Shown in pieces: positions 12,145 through 25,400 of a stretch of DNA of 64,000 bases; the stretch's first letter is position 1; each line of letters starts with the position of its first letter. The translations under genes were made by a program, and so were the position numbers. The stretch is from Pholiota molesta (Eukaryota > Basidiomycota > Agaricomycetes > Agaricales > Strophariaceae), in NCBI GenBank assembly GCA_014925825.1, contig JACGCK010000112.1:62001-126000 (forward strand). The letters run 5' to 3'. Below the pieces are notes generated by a model. It saw only the letters and a list, made by a program, of their open reading frames with translations, did not search any database and was not told the origin of the DNA.

Positions 12145-14662
12145 ATGTATCTCAGGTCTCCCTTCCCCGAACCACCACCTCTTCCCGATGTCAACGCGCA
12201 TTATATTTTCTTCAAGCGGCCCGATCAAGCAGAATGGCCGAACTACACCGTGCATATCGACCCCACCACCGACACACGATTGATGTACCATGACTACGTT
12301 CGAAACATCGAAGACCTGAGTACAGGACTTGCGGCGCCTTTGTGCGAGGGCGGTCTGGGTTTGCAAGGTTGGGAGGAGGGCGTTGGAGCGGAGGCAGTCA
12401 AGGCCGGGGGAAAAGAGATCGTGGGCATCTTGAGCGAAAATTCATCAGTCAGTAAATGTTCACGTTCAGCTTTCTCACTTTTTGCTTGGATGTTGCGCAA
12501 GTACTGGCTTCATAAGATGTTTTTAGAGGACACTGCTCAACATCACCTACTTCTTGGGTTGATGGAGGCTGTGGAAGCGACGCCCTCGGTTGTGGCATTC
12601 AAGCGGGCCGCTCTCGGGACAAGTCCATCACGACTCCGATCTTGACTTGAACCACATCAACGCCCACACCTTTCCACCAACTTATAACTAATCTCGCTGT
12701 TTCTTCAATGTTTTGCAGGAATACATCACTCTCGTCCATGCATGTCTCCGCATCGCGGTTCCGTTCGCCCTCATCTCGTCATATAGCACTCCTTTCGAGC
12801 TCAAACATGCGCTCACCCTCTCAAAGGCTACGCGCATCTTCGCCGACGCGAAATTCTTGAAGACTTTGATTCCAGTCGCCAAGGAAGTTGGTATATCAGA
12901 GGATCGCATCCACCTCGTGAAGGAAACCGTTGGCTCAAGGCAAAAGACTGCCAAAGGTCGGGCGAGTAGGCAGAGCTTCTGGAGCATTATAGAGGGTGTG
13001 AGGAAAAGGAAGACACCTGTTGTGGATATCCGCCCTGCTGGTAAGAATACGCTTGCATATTTGGTGTTCTCGAGTGGAACGAGTGGATTGCCGAAAGGTT
13101 CGTTCATTAATCATTCATGGCCCGAATTCAAATATTGATTGTTGAAACAGCGGTGATGATATCGCATGGAAATCTCATTTTCTCCGTTGGACAATCGCTT
13201 GTGCTAGCACAAGTAGTTGCGGAGGTGTACACTGTAAGGAATGAGAGCAGATCCATCATCCGTTATATACAGAGCGCTCATGAGTGTTTGGTTGTAGCCT
13301 CCTGCACCCGCGAATCCAGAAGGTCTTCCTGTGACGCTGGCCTTCCTTCCTCTGCACCACACCTACGGTCTACACACCTATTGCTTCCGCGCTGCTCTTA
13401 CTCCCACCACATTTGTCATCCTTCCTCGATGGGACATCAATCTTGCTTTGCAAGTTATTCCAAAGTACGTTCTCTCCCCAATCCGAGATCATCCCACTGC
13501 TAGCTCTTGAGTCTGACATCTGTTTCTTCACAGATATCAAGTAACCACTCTACAGCTCATCCCATCAGTTGTCCATCAGCTTGTCCATCATGCTGGCATT
13601 GAGAAGGCGGATTTCAGCACTATATTGTCTTTGGGCAGCGGGGCAGCGTATCTCCCGCCTGAGTTGAAACAAAAAATGGCCAAATTGATCCCTGCTCGGG
13701 CGCAGTTTGGTGAAGGTCTGTTATCACGCTCTTCCCCCAATATTATTTATCTAATGACCTTGCTAGGTTATGGCATGTCCGAAGCTGTATGTGAATGCGT
13801 TAAATAGTCTCTCATAACGTGGCTCATTCTCCCCATAGACAATCGCAGCTGTAGTCCAGCCCATAGATGGTACCCTAGGAAAGTACCGACGAATCGAAGG
13901 ATGCACAGGCCTGCTCCTACCGGGCATGGAAGCTATGCTATTCAAGGACGACGTCACGACGCCTCCACGCACTGGGACTGATACGGGCGCTGCCGGATGC
14001 ACAGTAAACGAGCCCGGAGAGCTCTGGCTACGCAGCCCCAATGTCGCGCTCGGCTACTGGAATAATCCCAAGGCCAACCGCGAGACGTTTGTCCATGGGT
14101 GGTTGCGAACGGGCGATCGATTCAGGGTGGACGAAGAGGGGTATTTCTGGTTTGAGGACCGCGCCAAGGTTAGTGGGCGATCTCTCAGTTCCGAAGCTTC
14201 GCGGACTGATTTTCTTGCAGGACACCCTCAAAGTCTCTGGCGCGCAGGTGTCACCAGTCGAGATCGAGAATTGCCTTCTTGCGCATCCCGCGAAGCTCAT
14301 CACGGACGTCACTGTCGCTGGTGTGTCTGGTGGCCGGACAGCGGACGAGAAGGTTCCCCATGCGTGGATCGTGCTTAGCGAGACTGGGAAGAGTAAAGAG
14401 TGGGGGAAGGCGAAGGTCATCGAGGAGCTGGATAGGTGGCACCAGGAGAACCTCAGCAAGTATAAGTGGCTTCGAGGTGGCTTTGAAGTCGTCCACGAGG
14501 TAAAGCGCGATTATTTTCTTTTTGGCTGGAAAGGATGCACTATTTATGTGTTTTCTCAAGGTCCCAAAATCGCCCACTGGAAAGGTCCTTCGTAGATTGC
14601 TACAAGATCGCTACGAAGCGCATGTGAAGAAACATGGAAGGAAGCACAGGGCTAAGCTCTAG
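12145..14662 (+). CDS. AMP-binding acyl-CoA ligase (4-coumarate-CoA ligase-like), PTS1-type C terminus
   Basis: An adenylate-forming enzyme activating a carboxylic acid through an acyl-AMP to a CoA thioester. Motifs in order: YLVFSSGTSGLPKG (P-loop), FLPLHHTYGLH, FGEGYGMSEA, GELWLRSPNVALGYWNNP, GWLRTGD (Asp that binds ribose), and near the C terminus PKSPTGKVLRR with the catalytic Lys. The protein ends in HRAKL; the final AKL fits the peroxisomal targeting signal PTS1, so it probably acts in peroxisomes. Exons 12145-12447, 12719-13097 and 13151-13233 start the gene. The first intron (12448-12718, 271 nt) is far longer than all others here, but joins in phase to give NSSEYITLVHACL. The substrate could be a phenylpropanoid, medium or long-chain fatty acid. 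A decayed fragment of a second copy lies at 18432-18636. Confidence 0.88.
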
Positions 14663-15271
14663 AGAACGTTCTCTCCTTTTATCTCCGAGTCGATCCTCAG
14701 CCTGTTGCATGATAGTCGGAGCTCCTGAACGATTATGGCTGAATCATGCAACTACAATGACATGAACCTCTATCACGACTGTTTGCGTTTAAATTTCCAA
14801 TCTTATAAGTGCGGAAATTGGGACGCTAAACCAGGACATTGGATGGATGATACACGAAACAGATAGTGTACAATCAATCATTATGTATATACCATCATCA
14901 GTGTGTTCAAAAGTTCCAGATCTATCCTCCTTCGAGATGACGTATCCAGTGGAAGATGGTCATGGTAATTTGTGAATGTTGAACGTTGAGCGCTGAGCGT
15001 CCATTTTAATCTTGGGCGCTTATTTCTATTTACGGAGACCAAGCACCTGGTGGCGACATAAAGCTTCCTGAACGTTTGAAATTTATTATTTTAATCCTGA
15101 GCCTGAGTGCTTGAGCGCTTCTGAAAGGCGCTTATCCACAATTGACATGCTGCAGCTGCACCATTCAACGTGGAATTTTCTAAGGACCAATTCAGCCAGG
15201 ATTATTATTACTACTCGTGCCCGTTTTAAAGTACAACTGAATAAATGAAAGGAACACGACACCGCCTCCAT
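14663..15271. other. Intergenic region between convergent genes, with AGCGCT-type motifs
   Basis: About 600 bases between the ligase stop and the stop of the CorA-like gene, presumably holding both terminators. No coding potential seen. It contains GTTGAACGTTGAGCGCTGAG at 14978-14997, the reverse complement of a motif also found near 44680 and 50051, and a related GAGTGCTTGAGCGCTT near 15104-15119. Confidence 0.5.
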
Positions 15272-17472
15272 TCAGACGACATCCTCGTTCATCTTCTTGT
15301 TTCCTTTCGTGAAGCGCTTCGTCATTCGCTTCGTCAGTTGTTGCGAATAACGTATTGGCCACCCGAGTTGATATACAAGAGGTCTCTTGTTATCTTGCGA
15401 ATCCTGCCAACGGAGTCCTACCATAATCCAAATTGTGATCACTGTCAGAGGAACGGTCACCGCCAGATATTGAGCCATTGTGCCATGCGTTCCGTCTTCG
15501 AATAACCTGATGTTCATCCCGAAGAGACTCTGTAAAGATCTCGATTAACATATCGTCTTTTGTTGACATCCGCACAGATACTTGCCGCAACGAAGGAGGC
15601 AGGCAAGAATATCATCGTCATGTAAGATATCTGTTTCATAGCTTTGAAAGAGTTCAATGAGGGCCATTTCTATAGCGGTGTCTATTAATAGCGCACCTGT
15701 ACCATCGCGAAGAGAAGCTTCCGAAAGCTTTTGAGTGTGTCTACTATCCTCAAAATTAACACTAGCAAATGCCTAGAATGATGCACGATATGTCAAGCTT
15801 CGTGGTTTTTATGTCTCCAGAATACACTTACGAGGTTTATCATGTTCTCGACCCTCATTTCCTGCATTGCGCGGAACATCTCCAGCCGGTCTATTTCTGA
15901 GATGAGAGTGTCGCATTCGCGGTCCATGATTTTCGTGGACTCGAACAAGTCAGGTTGATCCTGCATAGCCGGGTTTGGCGTGGTCCGCACAAAAAGCACA
16001 GTCTTGTGGAAGCTCTGCAGCAAAGAGGTGTAATGGAGGAGGGAAGCCCGTATGCTGTGTAGCTCACGGGTCAGATGGATGTCGTTCGCTACCAGAACGC
16101 GAGACTCCTAAAGCGGTCGAATTCATCTCATCAGTAATGACAATGTACTTTGATTTAACCTCGGAGTGACGAAAGACGACTGACCAGCCAACAGATATGC
16201 ACGTATAGGTTTTCCAAAGCTTCGTCCCATGCGTACATTGCATACCACAGCATACACAGCAGGATCATGGTCGGGTCGTCGGATCGCCGGAACAAGGACT
16301 GCCAATACACGCTTGTACCTGCGTACCCAATTCTGCTCCGAAGATACACAGCGCTCGTGCTCTTCCACTCCGGGGTTGGATGGTACGAAATGATGGTGCT
16401 CCCGTTTTTGTCGCGGACCATATGAATAGCCAGCAAGTCAAGGAGCAGGATCCTCTCATCTAACAAAGAAGTTCAATGCAAGGAGAGGTCTATTAAGTTT
16501 TCACAAGAAAGAACCCCCATGACGTACTGGACCTCAAAATAACGGGTGCTTGCGGGTCGATCGTTGCTGCGCCATCCCAGGTCAACACTCGCGTGAACAA
16601 TTGAGCCCCAGATGTCGGTGTATTGGCGGCTGTCGTTGGATTCGGCATCGCTCTTAAAAACGTGAGGGTTACGGTGATATCTGATATTAAGTATCAGCGG
16701 AGGGACATCAAGCGGCTCAAAAAATTGCGAAAACACGAACGATCTCCTTGATTCTGCTGCACCCCTTCTTGGTAGCGCGAAGGAATCCAATTTAGGGACG
16801 ACGAAAAGAAGAAGGGTTCAATTTTATACCTGTTATACGGGCGTCGCAGTGAGTGGGATTGTTAACAAGCTTCGTGGCAGACTGACATAGTCCCTAATAT
16901 CTGCAATGCCGCGCCAGACAGATTCTCTACGAATAGTACCTTGACACGGTTCGGTTTCGTTCGCTCTTGCTAGAGCAGACAGTATACAGTTTGCTTTTTT
17001 TGTTTTTTGTTTTGTATATCCAAGTGACTCTTACCTTCATTGTTTCCCAAAAATCATTCGGATTATCAAGTCCGACCGTATATTGTCCTGGCTCTGAGAA
17101 ACCGCCACGCACGTCAACGTCGATGTAATGAACGACACAATCTGGACCGGTTTTATCCCTTTTATCGATGAGCATGGTCATTCCACTTCGAAGAAGCCGG
17201 GAGCCCCGCCAGTTGGGAAACAGCTGCGTAGGATATTTCCTCCACGAATACGGCGATTCGTCCGTTTGATCAATATTATCTCCCTCAGCAGCAGACTGCG
17301 GCGACTGTTTATTTGAGATCAACAAGTCGTCATCGTGTAAGTCTTCTATCATATCAGCCCATGGCCAAGGGCCAGAGGGACCGGCATGTCGGTAGGATGC
17401 GAGCCGTGGAATTCTGGGAGGCATAGTTCTGGGATTGGTAGGATGTTCAGGCAGGAAGACAGGGAAAGCCAT
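15272..17472 (-). CDS. CorA-like membrane protein with GMN motif (putative Mg2+ transporter family)
   Basis: A fungal CorA-like protein of roughly 500 residues. ATG at 17472 (MAFPVFLPEHP). Exons can be followed in phase: the first ends at 17035, later ones read GAALQILGTM, KIEPFFFSSSLNWIPSRYQE, HITVTLTFLRAMP, ERILLLDLLAIHMV and VNFEDSRHTQKLSEASLRD, typical of the fungal branch of the family. Near the C terminus come MKQISYMTMIFLPASFVA (first membrane helix), SLFGMN (the selectivity motif GMN of CorA) and a second helix AVTVPLTVITIWIMVGL, then a basic tail to TGA 15272-15274. The intron before SLFGMN (15530-15585, 56 nt) has a gcaagt donor; only GC-AG splicing keeps the GMN frame. Transport activity is inferred from the family; many fungal members are uncharacterised. 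Confidence 0.82.
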
Positions 17473-18431
17473 GGTAGATGCGATGTGGATGTGGTAGGAA
17501 GTATTTGTTTTTCGCCATTATATAGCACTACGAAGGCCCGAAGAGCCATATACCTACACTGCATGCCTCTTCTTATTTGGCAGCAATGATGAGTATCAGT
17601 GCACACCAAGTACACACCAAACAGTGATGCAATTGACATCTGCCGTGATAATGATCCTCTAAGCTGTGTTCAGAAGCTGGATATGTCCATCGTCAGAAGA
17701 GGAAGCTCAGTTCCTGTGGTCGGAAACTCACGTTACGGTTGGCAGCAGTTTTGGAGAACTACTAGGAATCAGGCTACATCGGGTCGTGACTCGTCGACGC
17801 ATGTAGGTCCTCGCAAGTGAGAGGTAGATCTTCGGTTGAGAGATATGACCCCTTCTAGTTTCATAAGTCAATGAGCTAGAGAGAAATCCTATGAAGTGGT
17901 GGTTGCAACGCAGGCATACATACAATTCAATCTAGAACCCGAAGTCCATGAAATGGTTGGACCAAGGTTGGACTCTCGGAGGCAATCCTCAATCGGCAAA
18001 TCCCGCCATTTCTAGATCAGGCAATTGTGTGTCCAATAAAGTAAGTAAGTAACAGCTGGAGACTGGGGTATTTACCGGCTGATTGAACAACTGAACATCA
18101 TGATAGTTGGAATGATAAGTATAGATTCACCTCTGTCAAAACGAGACGCATAAATAAGGTAGGTAGATGAGAGTCAAATCAACGTACATACATAGTTTAG
18201 ACCTGGGTTAGACGTCGCTGGCGCAATATTCAATGCAAGTTCAAGGCCTAGAAATAAAACAACCCACTGGCAGAAGAAAGGTATATATTTGGTAGATGTC
18301 ATTAATTAATGGTATGTTAACTTCGCCTTCGAACGAAGCCGATCTTACGAAGCAACTACGGAGATTTGGAAGACTACCGTTCAACACCTCTGCTCGTTGT
18401 GCATGGTCTGCTTTGGGATGCAAAGTTCACC
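17473..18431. other. Intergenic region, no gene seen
   Basis: Nearly 1 kb upstream of the CorA-like gene. It holds only short open frames in all directions and no recognisable domain. It likely contains the CorA-like promoter, which would read leftward. Confidence 0.45.
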
Positions 18432-18636
18432 AGCTCGGGTGGCTCTAGGAATGCAGTGCAAATGTTGCGGGGATATAGAATAGTTCCAAGGCTAATCGGG
18501 AGACGTTTGTTAACGGGTGGTCCTGGTTATTCAAAGTAGACGAGGATGCATATTTCTAGTTTGCAATCGAGCGAGTATGGATCGGTAGCTAGAGGAGAGC
18601 TTCCTGATAAGCAAGTATAATCAGTAGTATTTGAGG
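18432..18636 (+). pseudogene. Decayed fragment of an acyl-CoA ligase gene
   Basis: This stretch resembles the region of the intact ligase gene around 14020-14165. Aligned by eye, AATAGTTCCAAGGCTAATCG and GGAGACGTTTGTTAACGGGT match the ligase bases that encode NNPKANRETFVHGW, and TAGACGAGGATGCATATTTC matches those for VDEEGYFWFEDR. An in-frame TAG follows TATTTC. Further on, GAGAGCTTCCTGATAAGCAA resembles the ligase bases for QENLSKYK near 14443-14465, so the part between was lost. The copy has stop codons and deletions and is non-functional. It lies between the CorA-like gene and ABC transporter 2. Confidence 0.72.
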
Positions 18637-19470
18637 CGCTCAATTGAGGCTACCGCAGTTTACGGAAGGTAAGAAGAGCGATAAGGATCGGATAAAGATC
18701 GATATCGAAGATTCATGTCTGTTAAGTTGGCTGTTATTGAATTCATAGACTTAACGAAAATACGAATCAAATACGACCTTGCAAGAGAGATTTGAAGGTC
18801 AATAAATTGAAAACAAGATAAGAATATGAGCTGATCGCACTGACCTTGGGCCAACCTTGGGCTGTTGGGTCCTGAGAAAATGGTGCCTCTTCGGTATCTT
18901 CGGGCCGGCCGGCCATCTGATGGTATGTTCGACAAAAGTTATCATGGTTTCCGGTTGGACCAGTTCCGCTCATCCTAGTGCCTCCAGACCTCCCCTAATT
19001 GGGCTTCCTAAGGCGCCGAATGTCAATGAAATGTCGCAAAAGCGCTATGACTCGAATTTCGCAGCCGCCTTATCTTTCGCACCCGTGTACTCCTCGACTC
19101 GTATTTGAATATCCATCGTATTACTGTTCTATATTTGACGATGTAGCACACGGACGCCACCAGAACGCGTGGATTTTGGTGGTAGAGATCTCCGCTATGA
19201 ACGGTGAGTAAATTATAGCTTTCGGCAAGTCACAAGCAAGTCGCCATCAGCAGCCATCAGCTTGAAGTTCCCTATCTGTTGAAAATCCCCTGAACAGACA
19301 GTGGGAATAGAAGCCCTTGATCAGAAAGGCCGAGGTAGTGAAACGCGTCTCTGACTCGGTCGCCTCTCTGTTAAAGCCACCACGGCCATAGCGCTCATAC
19401 GAGAGAAATCCATCCAAATCTCAAGAAATACGGAAACTGGACGGGTTGAAATCTAGCTCAGCTAGTTTCA
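18637..19470. other. Intergenic region upstream of ABC transporter 2
   Basis: About 830 bases without a supported gene. Two open frames of 60-90 codons (minus 18767-18973, plus 18857-19108) have no recognisable domain. The part next to 19471 should hold the promoter of ABC transporter 2. Confidence 0.45.
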
Positions 19471-22400
19471 ATGATTGCTTCGGTTCCTTTTACGTACCAA
19501 AGCGACACTCCTTACTACTTGCTTTCAGTTGGTAGTCCTACGAAGTTGTGCGTATCTAAACTTCTTCATTTCTGCGCTGTTGAATTCATTGGACTATGTC
19601 GTGTCAAGCCTTCTCGATGATGTGCGGTCCATTCCACTGGCAGTTGTAGGTGCTTCAATAGCGTTGCAAATCATCCAATTCATCGCCTACGGCGCCAAAA
19701 TCGTCGTGAAATGGAAACGTGCGCCTCCGGAGAGTGAAAATCGCGTCGATATTCAATTGCCACGCCCCGGACTCCTCGAAAAGCTGAAGAACCATGTCGC
19801 GCACTATGGAGGATGCGTCATCTTTGGGTTCATGCTGGCACGTCTGGTCAGTAGCGCCGTCCTTCTCCAGTTATCGTGGGGCACAATCCAGGAAACCTGC
19901 GACTTTGATTCATTGGTGAAATGCCCCGACGCCTTTCTGACGTTCACTTTTGTAAGGAGCTTTGTTGATTGCACTGTTTACATGCTCTGAAACGACTGTA
20001 AATAGCTCTATTCGACCATTCTCGGCTTAATATCTTTGCTATCGAAGTCTTGGAGTACATCGACAACGCGCTACAACATTATCATCTTATTGTCAGTTCT
20101 TGGAGTCTATCTCTACCGCGACATATGGCCCCTGGCCACCTACGATAAACATCCAGCAGACGCTGAAGAGGGTGCAGTTCTCATTGCCAAAATTAGCATT
20201 CTGGCATTTGCTGCGGTTGTGATTCCTCTGTTTATCCCCCGGCGTTATGTTCCAGTCGACCCCAAGGTGCTATTGGTTTCCCAATTTTAGTAGTACACTT
20301 ACTGATACCAATTTCTACACATAGAACCCGATGCCTGTTCCCAATCCTGAGCAGACGGCTTCGATTTTCTCCATAATCAGCTATACGTTCCTCGATCCAG
20401 TCATCTTTCTTGGATACAAAGTTCCACATTTGCGCTTCGACCAACTTCCAGCTCTTGCAGATTATGATGCGGCAAAGTATCAGACGAGAAAAGCGTTTCC
20501 GGTGCGTATGCAGAAAGTCAATCATTCTAATAGATTTTAAACGGAGTCATCGATAGCATCTGGACGTCTTTGCTGGTGCTCGGCCTCGGCCTTTGTTTTT
20601 GAGGCTGTTGCGGGTTTTCGGTAAGTATGTATACTCTGTCTATTGCTCGAGTATTCAAGAATTCTTTTTTTTGTAGCCAAGGAATACTCGATTCTACTCA
20701 TCTCTGTCCTCTTTTACTCTCTGGGAGGATTTGTTTCTCCTATCGGCATTTATAAGATTCTGAAGTTAGTTCTATCCGATTTGTTGTCTTTCTATCTCGT
20801 TTTTGATCTAAGCATTTCTCTTAGTTACCTTGAAACGGGCGGAGAAGGTCAAATGGTTAAGCCCTGGGTTTGGATAGTCTGGCTCTTTTTCGGCCCCATG
20901 CTGCAGTCCGTCTTCTTCCAATTTTACATATTCATCGCCACCAGGACCCTGGCACTCACCGAGCTCCTCGTCACCGAGCTCGTTTTCGAGCACAGTCTGC
21001 GCATTCGGTTCAAAGCAGAGACGGACAGAAAGGGGGGATCGCGGGTGTCGACTGCGGCGCCTTCTCGAGCGGAAAGTCCTGTAGGATCGATGAGCTCAGA
21101 AAACGCTCCAGGCTCGGAGGAGAGTTCGGTCGCTGAATCGACTGCTCGGGAGGCGTCTGAAGTGTCTACCATCGTTCGCGAGACCTCTTCGGCTTCGACT
21201 GCGACCTTGAAGGGTACTGTCAAAGCCAAGACAAAGTCAAAAGCGATAGAGCCGCCACCAAAGGAAGACCCGAAAAAACGAGCCGACGGAAACCTTGTTG
21301 GCAAAATTAACAACCTTATAACTGCTGATCTACAAAACATAACCAGCGCCCGAGATTTCTTATGGCTTGGTGAGTTCACCATATGTTCTCCATTGTAATT
21401 GCCTGTAATCGTGCCCTCCTTAGTCGTTGGAGTTCCTCTCAACATTGCGCTTTGTTTGGCTTTTCTGTATCAACTTTTGGGATGGAGGTATGATTATAAG
21501 GTATCTTGCATGTTCTGAGCTTACAAAACTATATTTGACAGCACTTTCGTTGGATTTGCCGTGATGATTGCTCTTCTTCCTATCCCAGGAATCATAGCGA
21601 ATAAGATTCAACAAGCCCAAGCCCAAAGAATGAAACTCGTAAGTTCACGCCACTCGTTATATTTTCGAAGAACAGCTCATTATCTCTCTTTTAGACGGAC
21701 GCTAGGATTCAAGCTGTCACAGAAGCCATGAACATCATTCGAATGGTAAAACTCTTCGGATGGGAGAACAGGATGTCGGAACGGCTCAAGGAGAAGCGGG
21801 AAGAGGAGTTGAAGCTTCTCTGGAGAATCAAGCTGCTCAATTGCGCCAGCGCTATGGTCGGGTAAGTTAATCCTTCTTCATCTAGCATTCCACTATTGAC
21901 CGAGTTTTCAGCTTCATTTTTCCGACTTTCAACATGGTCGCGACATATGCAGTTTACACAATTATCATGAAGAAAGAGCTCACTCGTGCGTAAATATCTA
22001 AGCACATTTCAGGCTGCTTTTCTAATGTTACATTTAGCCTCGACCATTTTTTCCAGTATGGCCGTTTTCTCGAATCTCAGAGAACAAGTCTTCCGAATTA
22101 TGCAGCAGACGGTCACGATACTTCAAGGTATTCGTAATCTTTGCCATTGTAGCACTTTACTGACCCAAATGTATAGGCAAGGTTTCTTTGGATCGATTGG
22201 ACGAGTTCCTCCGGAAAACCGAACTGCTTGACACTTTCTTGGAAAAACCCAATGCTGACCTACCTCTTGCGATATCGCTGTCCGAGGATCCATCGAGTTC
22301 CGATATCGGCTTCCGTAATGCTACATTTTCCTGGTCTTTGGATGAAGAGGAAGACGACGATATAGCCACTCCGTCAAGTCGTGTCTACAAACTTCATATT

Positions 22401-25400
22401 GATGGCGACCTGCTGTTCAAGCGCAACGCTATCAACTTGATCATTGGACCAACGTGAGATTATCATATCAGGAACCATGTAAACTCTTCTAACACGATTG
22501 TTCCATCCAGTGGATCTGGAAAAACGTCTATTCTGATGGCATTACTTGGTGAGCCCCTCGGATTTCTCCTGTCCATCTAAAAAGTATCTCATAAATCATT
22601 ATTTATCTAGGGGAAATGCACTTCATCGCTTCATATTCTGATTCATGGTTTAACTTGCCTCGTAAGGGTGGCGTGGCCTACGCCGCACAAGAATCGTGGG
22701 TGCAAAACGAGACCATTCGTAATAATATTTTGTTTGGCTCCGAATATGATGAAGAACGCTATCAAAAAGGTATGTACGCTGCTATAATCTATCTCGTAAC
22801 ACACTCATCGCATCCTCGTATACAGTCATCAAACAATGCGCGTTGGAGCAAGACCTAGAACTCTTCGATGCTGGCGACGCAACCGAAGTTGGCGAAAGGG
22901 GTTTGACTTTGAGGTTGGCCAATTTCATTTTGCATTTGCGAAGGGGTTTCTCACTAGTATTTTCGGGGTTATAGTGGCGGACAAAAGGTATGATGAGCGA
23001 GCTATCAGTCTTTTCCTTATGCTCATCGATTACCAAGGCACGTATCACTCTTGCTCGAGCAATATACTCTCCGGCAGAGATCATTCTCCTGGATGATGTA
23101 CTCGCTGCTCTCGATGTTCACACGTAAGTCATCCAAAGTCTTACTTGTTCTCGCCGTTACTCAACCTCAAAATCAGCTCGACGTGGATCGTGGACCACTG
23201 CTTCCGAGGGGATCTTATCAAGAATAGGACGGTCTTGCTTGTGGTATGCCTACCCTTGAATAAGATACTGCGACAATGTTAAGACTGACCCTGTGATTCG
23301 TGTCTAGACCCACAACGTAGCGCTTGCAAGCCCTATCGCAGATTTTGTTGTCTCCATTGGTACTGATGGTCGAATTAAAAGCCAAGGCAATCAAGTTTCA
23401 GTCGCGCTTAGTCGTGACCCTAAGCTTGCAGCAGCGGTCAAACGTGACGAACAGGTTACAGTCATCGGTGAAGAAGTCATCGACGCTGCTCCAGCCAGGA
23501 AACCAACGGACGGCAAGCTCATGGTCGCAGAAGAAATAGCCGAAGGACATGTCACCTGGAAGTCGTTCAAACTGTTGCTTTCAAGCTTGGGTGGTGATCA
23601 CCCCTTAGTGTTTTACTTACTCGTCATGGTGGGCCTTCTCGGCAACGAATGGACTTTTACCTTCCAAGTCTGGTTTATCGGATATTGGGGTTCACAATAT
23701 GAACATCATCCTGCAGCAGAAGTGCCGGTATATCTGTGCGTCTCTCCTCTTTCTATGGGACATGAAGCTAATGCCTTTATCCCAAGCTATCTGGGGGGGT
23801 ATATGGCTATCATCGTCGTGTTTTGCTGTTTCTTCTCAACATCATACTTGGTCTCGATGCACGGCTCAATCCGTGCATCGCGAGTAATAAACGCGAAGTT
23901 AATTGACTCGATCTTAGGTGGTACCCTGAGGTGTGTTCTACTTTACACTACATTATTATACAGAATACGGACCAATTTCAGATGGCTCGACGAAACCCCC
24001 GTGGGCAGAATCATTACCAGATGTACTCAGGATATCAGGGCTGTCGACGGACCAATCCCCCAATCCTTACTTTGGGTCACAGACTGCGTCTCCGGCATAT
24101 TTGCGAAACTTGGATCTATCGTGTTATTTACCCCTATATTCCTTTGGCCAGGCTTGACTGTCACCATCATTGGCTTGTCGTTGGGTAACATGTACCTCAA
24201 AGCTCAATTGTCTGTGAAGCGAGAAACTAGGTATTCTTATATTTTTGTGACGGTCCATACAACATCGTTGACCCGTGTTTAGTAACGCCAAGGCGCCTAT
24301 GATTTCGCACTTCACCGCCGCCATACACGGTCTTGGTACGAGCCCTATGTATGAGGTCTTGACAACGAGCTAACTGGTATGCTCAGTTTCTATCCGGGCT
24401 TATGGGGCGGAAGATAGATTTAAAGCAGAATCTTTGAATCGTATTGATCATTACATCCGAGTTTCTCGAATGTCCTACAATCTCAATCGTTGGATTGGAA
24501 TCCGTATCGATCTTCTTGGGGCAACTTTCACTGCCGCCCTCGCCGCCTACTTGATATACGGTCCTCGCGTGGGCACATCGAACACGGGCTTTTCGCTGAA
24601 CATGGCTCTCGAGTTCACCAGTCTTATCTTGTACTTCGTCAGAATCTACAATGATTTCGAAGTGGAAGCTAATAGGTGCCAGCTCCCCATTTTCCTGCGC
24701 ATAGTCGCCCACTAACATCCACGTGCTTCAGTTTGGAGCGAATCCAAGGTTACATCGATATCGAGCATGAACCCAAGGCGACCGAGTCGGGCAAGCCACC
24801 CGCTGCATGGCCTACGAGCGGAGACCTTCGAGTTGAGAAGCTTTCTGCACGGTACTCCCGCGTAAGTCGCGCTTAGATCTCCCTTCAGTGAATCACTTTA
24901 ATCTGACACCACAAAAGACTGGTCCCAAAGTTTTGCACGATATTTCGTTCACTATCGCTTCTGGTGAGCGCATTGGAGTTGGTGAGTTATTGGTTTTCTC
25001 CTCTGGGTGTAGGAGGGAATTCTCACCTTATAATATAGTTGGGAGGACTGGAAGTGGAAAGGTAACTGGCGGTATTTCCTCGTATCATGATGATTGCCAT
25101 TGATCTATCGTTCCTCAGAGCTCTTTGACCCTTTCCCTTTTGAGGTGCATTCTGACAGAAGGAGAGGTGTACTTCGACGGTATGCCAACGAGCAAGATTA
25201 ACCTTGATGCGTTGAGAACCAGTATAACCATCATACCTCAAACAGTGAGTAGATCATTCTGCTCTGTTGCTCTTTTCTCATAGCTCATTCCTGCCCAATC
25301 TTACAGCCTGAGCTTCTAAGTGGTGCGTTAAGATAGGAAAATGTACAGCGCAGTCATTGTTGACTCGAAATGATGCAGGCACCCTTCGAGAAAACTTGGA

